Notes: a model not told the origin generated them from the letters alone. A stretch of 64,000 nucleotides of DNA from Sanghuangporus weigelae (GCA_033182465.1 CP137324.1:2582849-2646848), one strand, 5' to 3'. Numbered from the stretch's first letter, positions 1 to 12,560 are shown. Program-made: numbers and translations.

Positions 1-2040
1 CGGTGATGATGCGGATGGCCGTGTGGTGGAGCTGCGTTCCGTAGTCGCATATCTGCGCAAGGAGAAGGAAATTGTTGACCGTCAACTGGACCTCTCCAAG
101 GAGGAGAATGCTCGACAAAAGGCACAGATCGACCATCTCAGCCAGGCTCTTCAGGAAACAAGGTCGGTACTGTCAAATGTTCGTTCGTACCGTTCTGCTT
201 ATCCTTACAATGCATACTAACTCTTTCAAAGGGAGCGCGAAGAAGCGGCGAAGGCTGTCAGTAATTCTGTTGAGCATGTCGAACTGTTGGAGAGGATCAA
301 TCAACTCAGCATTCTCCGTGAAAGCAACGTCACGCTTCGTGCATAGAGTGAAGCACAAGCTCGCAAAGCACGCCGGCTTGAGACGACGCTCAATCACCTC
401 CAATCAGAACTGAAGCCGCTTAAAGAAGAGGCGAAGACGCTCCGCGCTGAGCTTGATGCCAAGAACTCTCAGTCCCAACAGCTTGAAGATGAGAGCCGTG
501 AGCCGTCAATGGAAGGGACGGAATGCTCAGCTTCTTACGAACGCAAGTCAATTGATCCGTATTTATAGTATTTATACTTGAGAAGGCTTATTGACAACGA
601 CTACAGTGCAGAGCGGCTAAAGCCGACAACTGAAGTCGCGTCAATTTGCAACTCTATCTCCTCCACCACAACCCCTCGGATTGACTTGGAAAGTGCATTA
701 GGGGGTAGCTAGAGGCCGTAGGAATACAACTTGCATTTTTAAATAATTTTATCTCAAGGTATGAAAAATTTGCTCAAGAAAATTGAAACAAATATTTTAA
801 ATATTTTAAAATCATTTTATTTATTAGTAATACCATCAGATACAGCCGGAACGGGTACACTATATAATACGATCACACAGATCATTGCCTTATCAAGAAA
901 GTTTTGTGAGAAAATTCACTGCATGCAACCCATTATGAGAATAGACATACTTTTCTTTGTCCTGAATCTTATGCTGGATGGCATTCTGGGAGCCTCTCGA
1001 GTACTGTATCATTGAGGAGGGAAGGCAAATTGTGCCAGATCAGCCCCTATTTTTTATTTGAATTTATTTTTTATTTTTTTTCTCGCAAAAATTGAAACAA
1101 TTTTGATGGCCCATCAAAAACCTCAAAATATTGAATAACTTTGTTACTTGTATTATAAAAGAAAAATTCGCCGGGTCTGAAACTCAAAATTACAGTCTCC
1201 ACCGAGTGGTCGACACGTGCCGCTCTGCACTGTAGTACGATCGCATTGACCCGAATGACGGCCAAGCTCTCAAGGACGAGATCGGAGACTTACAGATCGA
1301 TGTCCGTGAGGCCGAGGAAGAAACGGCGGCTTACACTGGCGAGAAGGATGCTCAGACTAAACTTGTATGTCTGGCTCACCTTCGAAACAGACGCTTCACT
1401 GGCCAATTGACCTTACAGCTTGAGGACACGCAGGCTACACTCGCCGACTTCCGAACGAAATACTCAACTCTAGGGCAAGAATCTCGCAACTGACTTGGGC
1501 AACTGAATCATCAGATTTCCAAGTCGAACGAGACTGTCGCTGAGCTGCGAAAGCAAGTCAAGGACCTGTCCGACGAAAAGGAATACCTCGCCAGTCAGGC
1601 CGCAGTCGCGACACCATCGGATTCAAATGCCGAGGTGGGGTCGTTGAAGACTCAACTGGCGGCTGCGGTGCAGGAGAGAGGGACGTCGGCGAAGTTACTA
1701 GCCGACGAGATGAGCAAAGTGGCGAAGGCTACCGCAGATCACGAGGCTGTTTTGGTGAGTGTACTGAGTTTTGACTACTAACGATATTTTCTCGGACAGA
1801 TTTCGTCTAGTCTGTTTCCGTCGGGAGAGGGACAAGTTACTCGTGGAGGAAGCTTCTTTGATCGCCGCTACTGAAAAACTGCGAGCTGAACTGCAGAATC
1901 TGGGTACGGATGCAGCGGAGATTGCCACTCGACATGCAGAAGAACTCCATGTGCTGTAAGCAAGACTCGCCGCAAAGCATGAGGAGGAACTGAAGGCAGC
2001 AATCGAAAGGACGCAGAAGGAGGCTAAGTAAGAAACCACG
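1..2040 (+). pseudogene. TPR/MLP1-like nucleoporin fragment, disrupted
   Basis: The translated pieces resemble the coiled-coil middle of nucleoprotein TPR/Mlp1, the filament protein of the nuclear-pore basket that handles mRNA export and chromatin tethering. Recognisable stretches are VVAYLRKEKEIVD and QIDHLSQALQETR near 30-170, YDRIDPNDAQALKDEIGDL near 1235-1300, and NETVAELRKQVKDLSDEK near 1525-1580. Heptad-rich coiled coil continues to about 2030. Short introns split it, and one holds a 629-bp MITE. Lesions seen: a one-base frame change near 1495-1505 (the reading shifts before QLNHQISK) and an in-frame TAA at about 1957-1959 inside the coiled coil. It is cut at the window's left edge and fades out near 2040, far short of the roughly 1,900-residue family length, so it is a fragment. 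Family call fairly sure; the pseudogene call depends on the two lesions being real. Confidence 0.7.
604..1232. mobile_element. 629-bp MITE inside a TPR intron, TA target duplication
   Basis: The ends are inverted repeats, CAGTGCAGAGCGGC at 604 and its reverse complement ending at 1232, with a weaker match extending about 15 bases inward. Both sides carry TA (602-603, 1233-1234), the duplication typical of Tc1/mariner-type elements. The interior is AT-rich and has no transposase, so it is non-autonomous. The host intron's acceptor was ctag; the duplicated TA after the element recreates tag immediately before the exon, so the splice site survives. Confidence 0.8.
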
Positions 2041-2607
2041 AAGGCAGGTGCATGAATGATCCCGGATCAGACGTGGCCGTCTATCAGCGCTCTCGACACA
2101 CGTGGCCGTCGCAGTAGGGGGGGCACAATCACAGTGTCCTTCGGAGACGAGGCAGGGAAGCTGTCCAATGCTCGTACACTTGGTGGAGATCGCGTGAGGG
2201 ATCAAGGCGAGAAGGAAGTACGCGAAATTAGAAGAATATTAATGGGTGACGAAACACTTGGATTGTGGAATTTTGGTGTTCCCACAAGATGGCCTCTTTG
2301 CGCCCTCCTGTGCCCTCCCTGCTCCCATAGCCCACTCTCTGTGTACCTTCTATGCGCCCCCTTTGCGCCCATGACGTGCCCTCGATGAGCCCTTTAGTCT
2401 CCATCAGTGCACCCAAACGTCGCCCACTCGTCGTGTATAAAGTCATTAAGAATGATATTGAAAATGATATTCACAATATAGTACTTTACAGCTAAACACA
2501 GCGGGCAAAAAAATCTAAGTGTTGCTTTCTGAAGCATACCATCCTCCTTCCATTTCAGCTTCGTCGCACGCAGACTCCATCGTGCTACATTCGGTCGCTG
2601 CGCTGCC
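2041..2607. other. No gene seen; faint LTR-like DNA
   Basis: No family is recognisable. Phrases such as tatgcgccccctttgcgccc near 2352 recall the interior of the LTRs at 18.0-19.5 and 48.6-50.0 kb, so part may be an old LTR remnant. The rest around 2430-2520 is AT-rich. Confidence 0.3.
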
Positions 2608-2943
2608 TTGAGTGTCTGCGCATGTTCCTCCTTCGAGATTATGTCCTGCGTGGTACCTAAAGAAATAGCGGTTCTCGAACATCGGATGACGATTGATGAA
2701 GCGCAGGTGAAGCCCCCCATGGAACGGCCCGTGAGCCTCTTGCCTGTGAAGAGGATCTCAGGGTTCGATGGTATCGACCGAGACAAGGACGGACAGAAGA
2801 AGGAAGACGAGTGTATGGATGTACTGACGAAGTTGCAGGAGAATGGATACCACGATTCTCAGCCGACTCGAAAGAGGGGGATGAGCACGAGCAGCTTCAG
2901 AATGTTCGTCAAGCCGACGACAGAGTCTGATGACGAGGATTAA
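2608..2943 (+). CDS. Hypothetical protein, possibly a 3' exon remnant
   Basis: A 111-residue open frame, charged and hydrophilic towards the end, with a basic/serine stretch (RKRGMSTSSFRMF) and an acidic tail (ESDDED) before a TAA. The acidic C-terminus and lack of a clear promoter or start suggest the last exon of a larger, now lost gene. I do not recognise a family. It sits between the TPR and RNA14 fragments, so it may be another decayed gene piece. Confidence 0.3.
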   Translation: MSVCACSSFEIMSCVVPKEIAVLEHRMTIDEAQVKPPMERPVSLLPVKRISGFDGIDRDKDGQKKEDECMDVLTKLQENGYHDSQPTRKRGMSTSSFRMFVKPTTESDDED

Positions 2944-4655
2944 TGAAGTCCTCATACAGGCTGGAGATGAATTACTTATTGAAGGGTTACGATTCTTTTA
3001 CTGGTTCTTGGTGGTATCTACGGATTTTTTTTTGCTTTCACGCACTCGGAGTTTAGCTTTCTTTTTTTCATTCAGACTGGACTGGATGAATTGTACACTA
3101 AACAATCAAGAGACACTGATGCCCCTATGCCAATGCATATTTTGTACTACATTGCAACATACATGCATACATCCCGTTCATTCTGATAACTAGTAATAAA
3201 TTTTGAGTAGAAAGGTGTTTTTATAGAAAGATGAGTGGGTTGAGGGAGTGTGGAGACTGCCTTTGGCAGTGTAAACAAGAAAGTGGCGCTATTAATGAAC
3301 GAAAATTACAGAGTCAAATAAAGGCCTTTGGTCGAAAGAAGATATCAAACTACATATAGAGCATGAATCCGCAACCCAAAGCAATCTCGATAGCACAAGA
3401 AAGTCGGAGAAAACAAAGTATAATCCCGGCAAAATAGCCAGTGTTCTGAAGTCTCCAAATAGCCAGTATTCTAGCCTCTTTTGAAGACTTTAGAAAGAGC
3501 TATTTTATCCCGGTAAACATTGTTTTCTTCGATATTCTGAATTGCTCCAGCGTTGCAGTCGCGTGTCTCGAGCTATTCGGAATGTCGATGTCAGTGCCAC
3601 CAAGGTCGCGAGCTACCTTGATTGAGACACATGCTGTGGTGATCGCAAAAATGGTCATGTAACGCGCGATCTCAGAAATTTCGAGCGGAGTTTGAAAACT
3701 TACCATAACTAGCAAGACATGTAATCCATAGTTTACAAAGGGTCTCTCCTTCGTACACATCGTGTCAGAAATTGAAGCACCACGTCAATCACTCAGAATT
3801 CTTGTCATAGCATTTGATTGGTATCTGATCCTGATATTCCTGCAGTCAGAACTCTTGGACCTAAGCTCAGCTAATTAGTTTTTGGATAACTCATATGCAG
3901 ACTGGTTGAACTGTTGGTCACAGACTTTGCATGATTACTCTTGCTCTTAAACTGTCAGATTTGGCTTCCTTTCTCTCAGGGGTAATTATACTGTGTGATT
4001 CTATGCTTCTGAAGGCTTTTTACTTCAAGTTTTATGGTATCTCAGTACAGAACTCACAGGTATCAATCACTGTGTTCCCGGTGAATCTGTCAATAGATAT
4101 GATAGATGTTGTAGTCTGTTTTTTTTTCATCTGTGACGATCAAATAAGAAAGATTGTCTCACATCATCCTTTGTAAACTCTGAAAATATATCTGTCTATA
4201 TCTGCTACAAGCTAATCCAGACAATATGGCTAAATATGAGACTAGATTTTTGTTCCAGATGGGTTTTCATTTGCCATGAAAGAAAAAGTATTTTGTTTTT
4301 CCTACCCGGCTCATTTTATTAAAAAGATCAACTGTATTTCGTAATGCTAGCAGTGGTACATGATCTTCACCATCTACCATTACCCCCACTAGACGAGCCG
4401 GGAACGCGGTGAATTCCTTTGTAAACCTCTTCAATTACTAATCTGAGCAGACGTTAAAAGGATTATTAGATCAGCAAGTATATTCAATGGCCAAGCAAAG
4501 GTCTGCCCAGATTATCTATGTTTTGACTACCCTAGGATTACCCAGACAACCTATGAATATCTACACTATGCTCTCCTGATGTGATCTGGGCCATGCATAC
4601 ACAGGTAGGCAAAGTGTGTCTTCATAATGTTTTGACCGGATCGTCAAAGGTCACC
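2944..4655. other. AT-rich stretch without a supported gene
   Basis: Only short, unconvincing reading frames occur, such as an 86-codon frame on the minus strand near 3500-3760 and an 81-codon frame near 3931-4176. Neither shows a recognisable domain or convincing splice context. Composition is AT-rich with several T runs. Confidence 0.5.
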
Positions 4656-4659
4656 TGGG

Positions 4660-5679
4660 ACACCCTGTCCCAGGCCAGCTTAGGTATATTCACCTACATA
4701 CGCCCTTCCCAGATAGGTCCAACATGCGGTGATTCTCAAATGCTTTGTAATCTTTTCAGAGCATCTCAACATTTTCGAGAGGAATCTGAACGGCGTGTTG
4801 GTAGATCTTGCGTAGTTGGTCCATGTTCTGCTGTTCTTCCCAAGTTGAGCTTGAGGGACCAGATTTGACAAATTGAATGTATTCTGTCCAAATATTGGCA
4901 CTGTCTTTGTCTTGGCCTACATGCTGTAGAGCAAAATTGTATGCCTTCGCGACTGTATCACACGTCTCTGGACTGGTGTTCACTCATCTTCCGATGTTGA
5001 TATAGATTAGTATACCGTGATCGCAACAAAGACAGCTAGCATAACTGACCTCACGTATATAACGTAGAACTTCCAGGGATCAACAAACACTGATGTTCTC
5101 AGAAGTCAAGCAAACAGGGCTTCGGCATAGGGAAATGTCGCTTGGTTTACCAAGAAATGGTTCAAATACAATATCTGGGCTGACAACTTTTCGGATGGGT
5201 GGAAAACACGTTTTCAGACGAGCATTCCAGGTCACGCATAAAATTAGATTGAAAAAAAGGCATAAAAACAAATATGAACAGTGTTTGGGTACTTCTGAAG
5301 CAAGGCCTGGTATGCTTCCTTTATCTTTTCAAGGTCACCTGACTCTTCGGCAAAGTTGAACAATGTGTTCCATGCAGCTTCACTGTATGGATTATCTTGA
5401 ACGTAGCTGAGTTTCTGCGACCATTCAGACGGTTGCGGTTGAGGTTGCACATACAGAGCGCTCTCGGTTGCTTCAGTCCTGTCCTGTGTGTTATTTGCTT
5501 GCACTTGCATGATTAAGTCCACCTTGGAAGTTCTTTTTCTTATAATTACATGAGTTGATTGTATTTCACCCAGCGAAATTTGAACGATCAATTCTGTCAA
5601 TGTCCTTACGCGTGTCAGCTGTCCCAAACTGTGAATCTTTTTCAGAGGCGAATTCTAGCTGGGCGTCTCTCATCGTCAA
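4660..5679 (-). pseudogene. RNA14 / CstF-77 N-terminal fragment with stop codons
   Basis: The minus strand encodes the first part of the mRNA 3'-end cleavage factor RNA14 (CstF-77), a HAT-repeat scaffold in the nucleus. A start codon near 5679 opens MRDAQLEFASEKD, followed by an intron, then PYSEAAWNTLFNFAEESGD and EKIKEAYQALLQKYPNT (HAT repeat 1), an intron, QILYLNHFL and PYAEALFA, WKFYVIYV, an intron, then NTSPETCDTVAKAYNFALQ, IWTEYIQFVKSGP and QLRKIYQHAVQIPLENVE. Lesions: an in-frame TGA after PYAEALFA where the family has Arg (consistent with CGA to TGA), and TGA where Trp is expected after IPLENVEML. The HAT array stops soon after, so most of the protein is missing. Confidence 0.75.
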
Positions 5680-7917
5680 TCAAGTCCAAAATGCCATATA
5701 TGGTGCATATACACTGATACCTACCCTGTATTATAGCTGAGCTTTCTCGGTTATTTGGATACATGAGCATTCGGCAAGAAAAGTTTGAAAGTGTTCATTT
5801 TCAAGATACATCGAGAACGGATGCAATACATAATCAAAGACACACAAAAAACTAGACTTCCGGGGTATCCTAGATATACCAGTATTTTCAAGCAAAACAG
5901 TTCACAATAAGATCAAAAGCATGAAGTAATGTAGAGAGATGTACGAGGATAGTCAGCTGACATTGACCAGAAGGAATCACTCTAAGTTTAGCGTATCTCA
6001 GTTGAACTTGAGGGTACCACATCCAGGAGTGTTTCCATCTGTGATGTACGTACCTGATGGCTACACGTTCAAACCTCATTAGCCTTGCAAACCTCAGACT
6101 TCAGCGGCTGTGGCAAACCTTGGATTTCTCTTCGCCCTTTCTACTAGCCCAGGGAGAACACCTTTCCTTCCCTTTCTTCTGACAAAGGAAACAGAGATGT
6201 GGTTCATTTCGGACTAATACCCACTAGATTATGACAATGCCAGTGTTAGTGATATAACTTGAATGATGGTTTGCCATGACACGCACCTTCTTTTGTTGCA
6301 TCTGGCAGTCACTGCAAGGTCTCTGATTGAGTCTATTAGCACTCGACTGGTGCGGTTTTCTATCCACCTCATCCTTCTGAGTCTGTGGCTTCTTGTTATA
6401 CCAACTTTCTGATCTGTACTATTTAAGACTAGATAAATAATGGGAAGTATATATTAGACAAAAATTACACTTGTTGACAGATAACAAGCCATCACCATGT
6501 ATTGAACTGTCTAATATCGTGATCAAGTGTGATTGACAAGAAACCATTGTAATGATTGCTGTACTAGACGAACAAAGGACTCTGACTGTATTGTAAGTGG
6601 AACTTCAGAATTACAAGTTTATTGCAAGAAATACAAACCAGCCATTTGATTTTTGTATTTGTCCATCAATCTCGTACCTCATTAAGTGTGACAACAAGGC
6701 ATATATTGCACATATTTGCCGAATCTTGTATCATATTTACTTTGTAATAGAGCCATCATAGTTGCCATCTCAGAATAAGTGTGAAAAGTGCCACCTTTTT
6801 CCTTACAATGATTTATAAATCTTATAGATATCTTATATTAGCATACAAGTTGAAAACAAGGTTTGTATTGTAATATCAGTCTTATATTTGATTTATATAG
6901 GGTAATCAACCTTATATTACCTAATTAATGCCATAAGTTCATCTATGCCACAAGACTTTTTCATGATGCCGCTATACTTCTGCACACAGTTTTCACAATA
7001 GGTACGCCCCTGGAATGTTTATCGACAATTATTGTCTAAGTTATTTTTTCCAGTGGTGACATCAGTTCAACTTGACTCAACACACAGCTATGATAGATAC
7101 TGGACTGGCTGATGTTGCTGGGGTGATATTATAAGGACATCTTGAATGATGAGCCGATTAATCTGGATTCACGTCCCACTCCGTATCCACAAAGAAACTC
7201 TATTGCACGACTTGGGGCTTGCAGAAAGGTGCATGAGCGAAAACCGTCTGGCACTGGATATGGTTGAAGGGTGAGCCACATGCGAAAGATTTGGAGATGT
7301 CTGGTTGTTGAGATGTTACAAATTTGCCGTTGCTGTTAAGCATCATCTTCCAGGTACGCTATTTGTTCACCAATGAAGCAAATTCAAATCATGAATCTTA
7401 TGAGTAATCTGCGATAGGCAAAATTGGAATATATTATGAAGACCTCTATCACCTTGTCAGACACCGCGTGTTGGGTCCATCTGGAAGGGGGCTATGCAGA
7501 TGTGAACAGAGAATCTATTTTAACCTATAATGGCATGTACTAGGTTATGTAGATGTATCTGAGTACAGACAGATGAACACTCTCAAAAATTACCTTGTCA
7601 AGGTCTCATGAAGATAATCTAGCGTACCCATAGGAAAGGTGTGAGTATATCATATAGGGACATCTATTGAAGGGCTCAGATATACCTCTGTTCAGATCTG
7701 CTCAGGCTTATGTAAAAGAGTTCAAGGTCCGAAATTTATGTAAGAAGAGAATTCACGGTCCGCTAGGCTAGGATTGCAAAATAAATATTGTATTTGTTGT
7801 ATGATAAAACAAAAATGATATAATATTAATACTCGTCCTTCTCTGAGTCCCGTATTAGGCAGGTCGCTGGTCCAGACTGAGCGAAAAGGAAAGTCGACCT
7901 CGAGAGTTGCTAGTGTT
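5680..7917. other. Gene-poor AT-rich region
   Basis: No conserved coding is visible on either strand in about 2.2 kb. A 63-codon minus-strand frame near 5888-6079 has no recognisable features. The DNA between 6400 and 7000 is strongly AT-rich. Confidence 0.5.
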
Positions 7918-8028
7918 CTGACCGTATCCGTATAAATCCGTATACGGGTTTCTGTATCCGGATACGGCCGTATCGTATAGGCGGAAAAGAAGAAATTATA
8001 TGGCCCGTATATATACGGCCGTATCCGT
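7918..8028. repeat. CGTATA-type palindromic satellite-like block
   Basis: Repeated and inverted motifs of the form CCGTAT and ATACGG (such as tatacggccgta) fill this block, which abuts the LTR start at 8029. A similar block lies at 17974-18027, directly before another LTR. Confidence 0.6.
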
Positions 8029-8964
8029 TGTAGCGCACTGGCTCCTCCTGTGCCAGTACACTCATACTATGGCTCCCTCTTACCGCAGATACCATATCCC
8101 AGCACTGCTGACACCTGAGAGTGTGAGGGCACACTCCTATTGCACTTGGGACATCATTTGAGCACGTATCCACTGATTCCAGCACACGTACTGTACTGCG
8201 GCGCCCTCCTATGACCCAAATCGATCTGCCGATGGCTCCCCGACACTCAGACAGGTCCGCCGACAGCTCCTACCCAGCACCAGGCACTATAGGACACATC
8301 CCCCAGTGACTACGTGCCGCCGATCTTATGATTTACCATACGTACAGCCGTGCGGCGACTCTGGATGCCTCCGAGTCGGCCCCCCTTGGCGCCGATCAAT
8401 GCGGCGGACACTCAGACATCCTCAGGTACCCTCGCCGACGCCTCCTACAGCTTACCAAGCAGTCCCCCATTGTCTAGGGAGCTATATATTGTCATATGTG
8501 CTTACATGCCTCATTACGATGTATCTGCCACCAGTCCGGCAGTCCCCCACAGCACTGCCGCTCCGGCCACTCATATTAGTCACTAGGGATCGCTCACACT
8601 CTGTATTGAGTGCCGCCGATGCATCGGACACCTCAGGGACATCGGCTGATGCGCCCTTTGTCTCATATACGCGATATCAGCCTCCAATCATCGGTTCCGA
8701 TGTTTCCCGACTTCCCCCCGATGCGGCGGCCCCCATTAGACCATGTATGGAAGGTAGGCATGTGGTACATCGGCGTGCCAAGCCACCGACTCGCGCCGCC
8801 AAGCCCAACTCCGCCGGCGCCCGTGTTATTGCAGATACTCAATATTTCATGTGATTGGATGCCCCCCTCACGTTGCTGCTCTCAGATTTCACCTGGGCGC
8901 TCCGGCAGCGGCCCTTGGCAACCCAGATGACTCAGGAGATGTTGTCAGACAGTAGGATGTGTCG

Positions 8965-9000
8965 GCGACAGCAGTAGAGTATATATAGAGCTTATACTAG
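8965..9000 (+). promoter_or_regulatory. LTR promoter TATA region
   Basis: The sequence agagtatatatagagc resembles the agtatatatagacc of the two solo LTRs near 46395 and 59925 and lies at the corresponding place, so it is probably the LTR core promoter. Confidence 0.4.
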
Positions 9001-9278
9001 CTTGTAGATGACAGGATTCCAAGCCTAGCAAGGATTTCAAGAGCATGTACCAGACCGAGCGCCAGAGTTTGAGATATCCCTCACTCTGAGTCTCCCCTCA
9101 TGTACTGAGCCTCCCCCTTGACTATATACTATCCTTGACATCTCCTCTTGTTTGACTCCACATTCTACTTGCCTTCGCCGCCTCCGGTACGCCTCTGCTG
9201 CTCTGACATTCAGTGAGTGAGTAGGGCTTGGGATTTAACCCTGAGCCTCCTCCCCACACTTTATACCTGTCCGGCGCC

Positions 9279-9645
9279 CCTCTATTTGACATCGGCGACC
9301 CTTCGGCGACCCAGGCTTCTTATCAGACTCCCCTTCGGCGTCCTTTCCAGCCTTTCACTCCAGTTTATCCCATCTATTGATCTTATACGGTCTTTTCCTT
9401 TCATCTATCGCGTTTATGCTACTTCGGCAGATTTGTGCAGCCTCCCCCTCAATCCTGCACCCCTCTATTTGACGTCGGCGGCCACCTGGCGACCCAGCCT
9501 TCCTATCATACACCCCTGCAGCCCCCTTTCCAGCCTTTCACTCCAGCTTAGTCCATATATTCATCTTATACGGTCCTTTCTCTCCATCTATTGTGTTTAC
9601 GCTACGTCGGCAGCCCCCTGTGATCCCCCCTCTCAAGCGACGGTC
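9279..9645 (+). repeat. Two tandem 183-bp units within the LTR
   Basis: Both units open with cctctatttgac (9279 and 9462) and share cctttccagcctttcactcc, tcatcttatacggtc and tttacgcta in the same order, giving a period of 183 bp with moderate divergence. Confidence 0.7.
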
Positions 9646-9963
9646 CTGTTATCCTATTCCCTTTATCCAGCGGCATCCCTAGACCCATCCATTACGTCTC
9701 CGACGGTTCCTGGCACCTGCCAGGTAGTAGGTCTTTGAGAGTCTGATAGCGTCGGCATCCCATTTTTGGAGGTCCCTTCATACATTCAGCACCCTTAGTA
9801 GGACGGACATCTGTAGCACCTTCAGATACGACACTGCCGACTGACATTTTGGAGCCCACGCGAGGGAGCTGTTTGTTTTTGAAGTCCCCTCCCTCCCACC
9901 CTTGATTTTGCTCATTTTTCGACTTGTTCAAAACTGCGGCGGACTGCCAACACCTGCGGCGCC

Positions 9964-11343
9964 ATGACAGTCCCACAATTCACTGATCCTGATGCACTCC
10001 CATTTGCCGGACCCTCTCCCACCATCTCAGGCTTCACTATGCCGCTCCCTGGTGACAAATCTATCCCCAAAATCGATGTTTCTGGCTCCCCCACCTCCAT
10101 ACCTAGGTTTCTTGATGCCGTCTACCTCCTTGGACGAACTGCCAACCTCTCCGACAGCCATATCATCACCTGGGCTCGATTCTATGTGCTGCCGAAAGAA
10201 GAACTGGTTTGGAGGCACTGTGCCAAAGCGGCAGGCAACAGCTATTCGGCCTTCCGAGATGCCGTACTCAAGATGTACCCACATTCCCAACCGGTTTACA
10301 CCTTCCAGGACCTTCGGCGCCTTGTTTTATCGACACAGGCATTCCCCCAACTCACCCTACAGTCCTTCGGTGCATTCCTGCAAGACTTCCACAGAGTTTC
10401 TGGCTACCTATTGCGAAGCGGCATGATTTCAATGTTTGAAGAACAATGAATGTTTGTAGAAGGTATCCCCGCCGCCTATCATCGGGAACTCAACTTCTCA
10501 CTTCGCCTGGCTCACCCTGATCACGCCGCCGGCATTCCCTGGCCAACAGAGGCAGTGGCCGACGAAATCCAGCGAATTCTCAAGGTACAACAGGTTTTAT
10601 CGCATACCGAGTCTCAAGCGGCCCCAGTTGAAGCCTACTATGCCAATGCAAGTCTCCCAGCTGTCAATCAGGTCCAGAACACCCTCGCTATCATTGCCGA
10701 CACCAAGTACCAGCTGCCGACACCTGGGGCATTACTAGTTAATGGTATACATACTCCGCCGCCTCACGTATGGACCCTCCAGCCGATCCCGAGCCCTATA
10801 CCGATGCCCCCTCATGCCCTGACCTCGCCGCCGCCGCTCCAGCATGTTCAGAAGCCTACCCTAGTGTCACCCTCGACTCTGCCGCTGATTGCACGCCAGA
10901 CTCAGTCCATACACTCTCCAGATGTGCAAAAGCGGTATTCGGTCTCCAACACGTCTCCCCCTGGCTTTCCTGTTACGTCGGCACCTCTCCCTGCCAAATG
11001 CAAACCTTCGGCAGATGTCCATAGCATCACTACCATCCCTCAGGCATGCACACAAGCATCCGCCGCTTCATACAACCTTGCTCAACAATGGTTTTCATCC
11101 GGTGTCTCTCTCATTCCAGCAACACATGAACAATTTTTTCGGCGGCCAGACCCTGGCTCCCCTGCTCCCCAGCTGCCATCGGCGAACCTCAAGCAACCTT
11201 CCAAGCATCCCCCAGAAAGTTCCCAAGCCCCGCCGCTCTCACCGGCATGCACGGTTTGTGGTTTTATAACGCACCGGACGATGAAATGCCCCATGCAAAG
11301 CTTCCTGCTCAACTCCGGCATTACTGTAGCTGATATGCGCTGA
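9964..11343 (+). pseudogene. Retrotransposon gag-like protein with one in-frame TGA
   Basis: A single reading frame of about 459 codons runs from 9964 to 11343, broken only by TGA at 10447-10449 followed at once by ATG. The first part (residues about 40-160) has the helical, tryptophan-containing look of a Gypsy-type gag capsid region. The second part is proline-rich. Near the C-terminus CTVCGFITHRTMKC fits a CX2CX4HX4C zinc knuckle, the nucleic-acid-binding motif of retroelement nucleocapsid domains. No protease, reverse transcriptase or integrase follows, so the element is gag-only or truncated. The TGA may be a decayed CGA codon. Confidence 0.65.
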
Positions 11344-12560
11344 AACTCCTTTGTACTTTCTGTTAGCAGAGGAGTGTCACAGTTCTGTTGGGGGCTGTCC
11401 TGTAGGATCAAGACGAATGGAATGGCGGAAGGATGACTATAGGCTAAAGCTGGGATGATTTCCGAAGGGTTAAGCTAAGTTCCGAAGCGGTTTCGGAGGG
11501 GATGAGTGAGTTTGAGATTTGAGGCTGCTGAAAGTATGCGGGGGTGGGGATTTGATTGGAGAAGAGATGCTAAGAAGCAAGCGGGAGAAGTCAAAGCGAG
11601 GGGGATCGGCGGCGGCGATACGATGGTACGAACGATATCCTCACAGGTAATCCTTCAATGGATTCGAACCCTGGGGACTAGAAGACAATGAGACGAAGCT
11701 TGGGACGATATTCCCAAGGCTTAGAACGAAGCTAGAGTGATCCTACGAGGATCCGATACGATGCGACGGGATGCGACGAAACGCGAGGTATTCCACAGCG
11801 TAACGATGCGAAACAACGCGGAAGCGGAGCGGGGAGACGAGAGCTGATTAGGGAGACGAGTAGTTTTCGAGTGAAGATTCTCTAACAGCAACGCGAGTCG
11901 AACTGAGCACACTAATCTCGGAACGCGACTGTTAAGCAGAGGTTTCGGGACGTGTGAAGCAGAACTATCGTATATTTGATAGAGGCAGGGGAGTCGAAGT
12001 GAGTACAGTGAGAGTTGAAGTGATTTGACTATAGCAACGAGAGAAGACGAGCAGGACTAGAAATGGGCTTTCAGATCCGGACTCGACTCCTGTACTGAAC
12101 TGAACTGTCTCCTCTACGCGAATAGATTGTCTATTTATAACATTGTCCATCCTGAGCCTTCGAAGCATCAGGGAGCATATACGAAGAGAAGTCGGAAGGC
12201 ATATCATAAAAGGGGAGCATGGAGAACAAAAGACGAGGTGAACATATCTGGAAAGTGGCGAGCATATAGATCATAGGGCATAAAACAAAATATGAGCACA
12301 TATAGAACATAAAGGGGAAAAGTCGGAGCACAATGCATCGGTTCGAAGCTTGGGAGGCGTCGGTGGTCGAGTCCAAGTTTCTCAATTCAAACCTCGAGAT
12401 TGGGACTGATAGGACGAATCAACTGAGCCTTCCTTTGTGGAGTCGACTGGGTGGCTCAGGTGTCCGATCTGCTACCCTTGTGTGATTTCCAACGTCGTAA
12501 GTCCTCTTCAGGCGGCAGTCCGATGCACGAGGCTGTAATAGACCGTTCCGCTTCGAATCT
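11344..12560. other. Diverged LTR-like DNA
   Basis: No gene is visible. The purine-rich text, with repeated gatgcgac / gaaacgcg phrases near 11750-11830 and aggggagcat / agcatata phrases near 12215-12300, resembles in style the minus-oriented LTR at 48558-50043, but I could not align it base by base. A TTCGAACCC motif near 11661 looks like a tRNA T-arm but folds into no tRNA. Confidence 0.35.

Larger units (their letters stand above)
8029..9757 (+). repeat. Probable 5' LTR of a gag-bearing retroelement
   Basis: It begins TGTAGCGCACTGG, like the TGTAGTGCGCCGC start of the solo LTRs at 45725 and 59253, has a TATATATAG box near 8981 as they do, and ends with GAGTCTGATAG...CA, matching their GGGTCTGATAGTCTACA end. 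The gag frame starts about 200 bp downstream. It is diverged from the solo LTRs, so the exact ends are inferred. No matching 3' LTR was found after the gag. Confidence 0.5.

Noticed and set aside
761-1015. 84-codon frame
   Set aside because: It lies within the AT-rich interior of the MITE and shows no transposase motifs.
3500-4176. Frames of 81-86 codons on both strands
   Set aside because: AT-rich DNA, no recognisable motif and no splice context.
8306-8930. Open frames of 106-182 codons with many Pro, Ser and Arg
   Set aside because: They lie inside the GC-rich LTR-like region, overlap in several frames and have no domain pattern.
11650-11680. tRNA-like T-arm motif TTCGAACCC
   Set aside because: No acceptor, anticodon or D stem can be formed around it on either strand.
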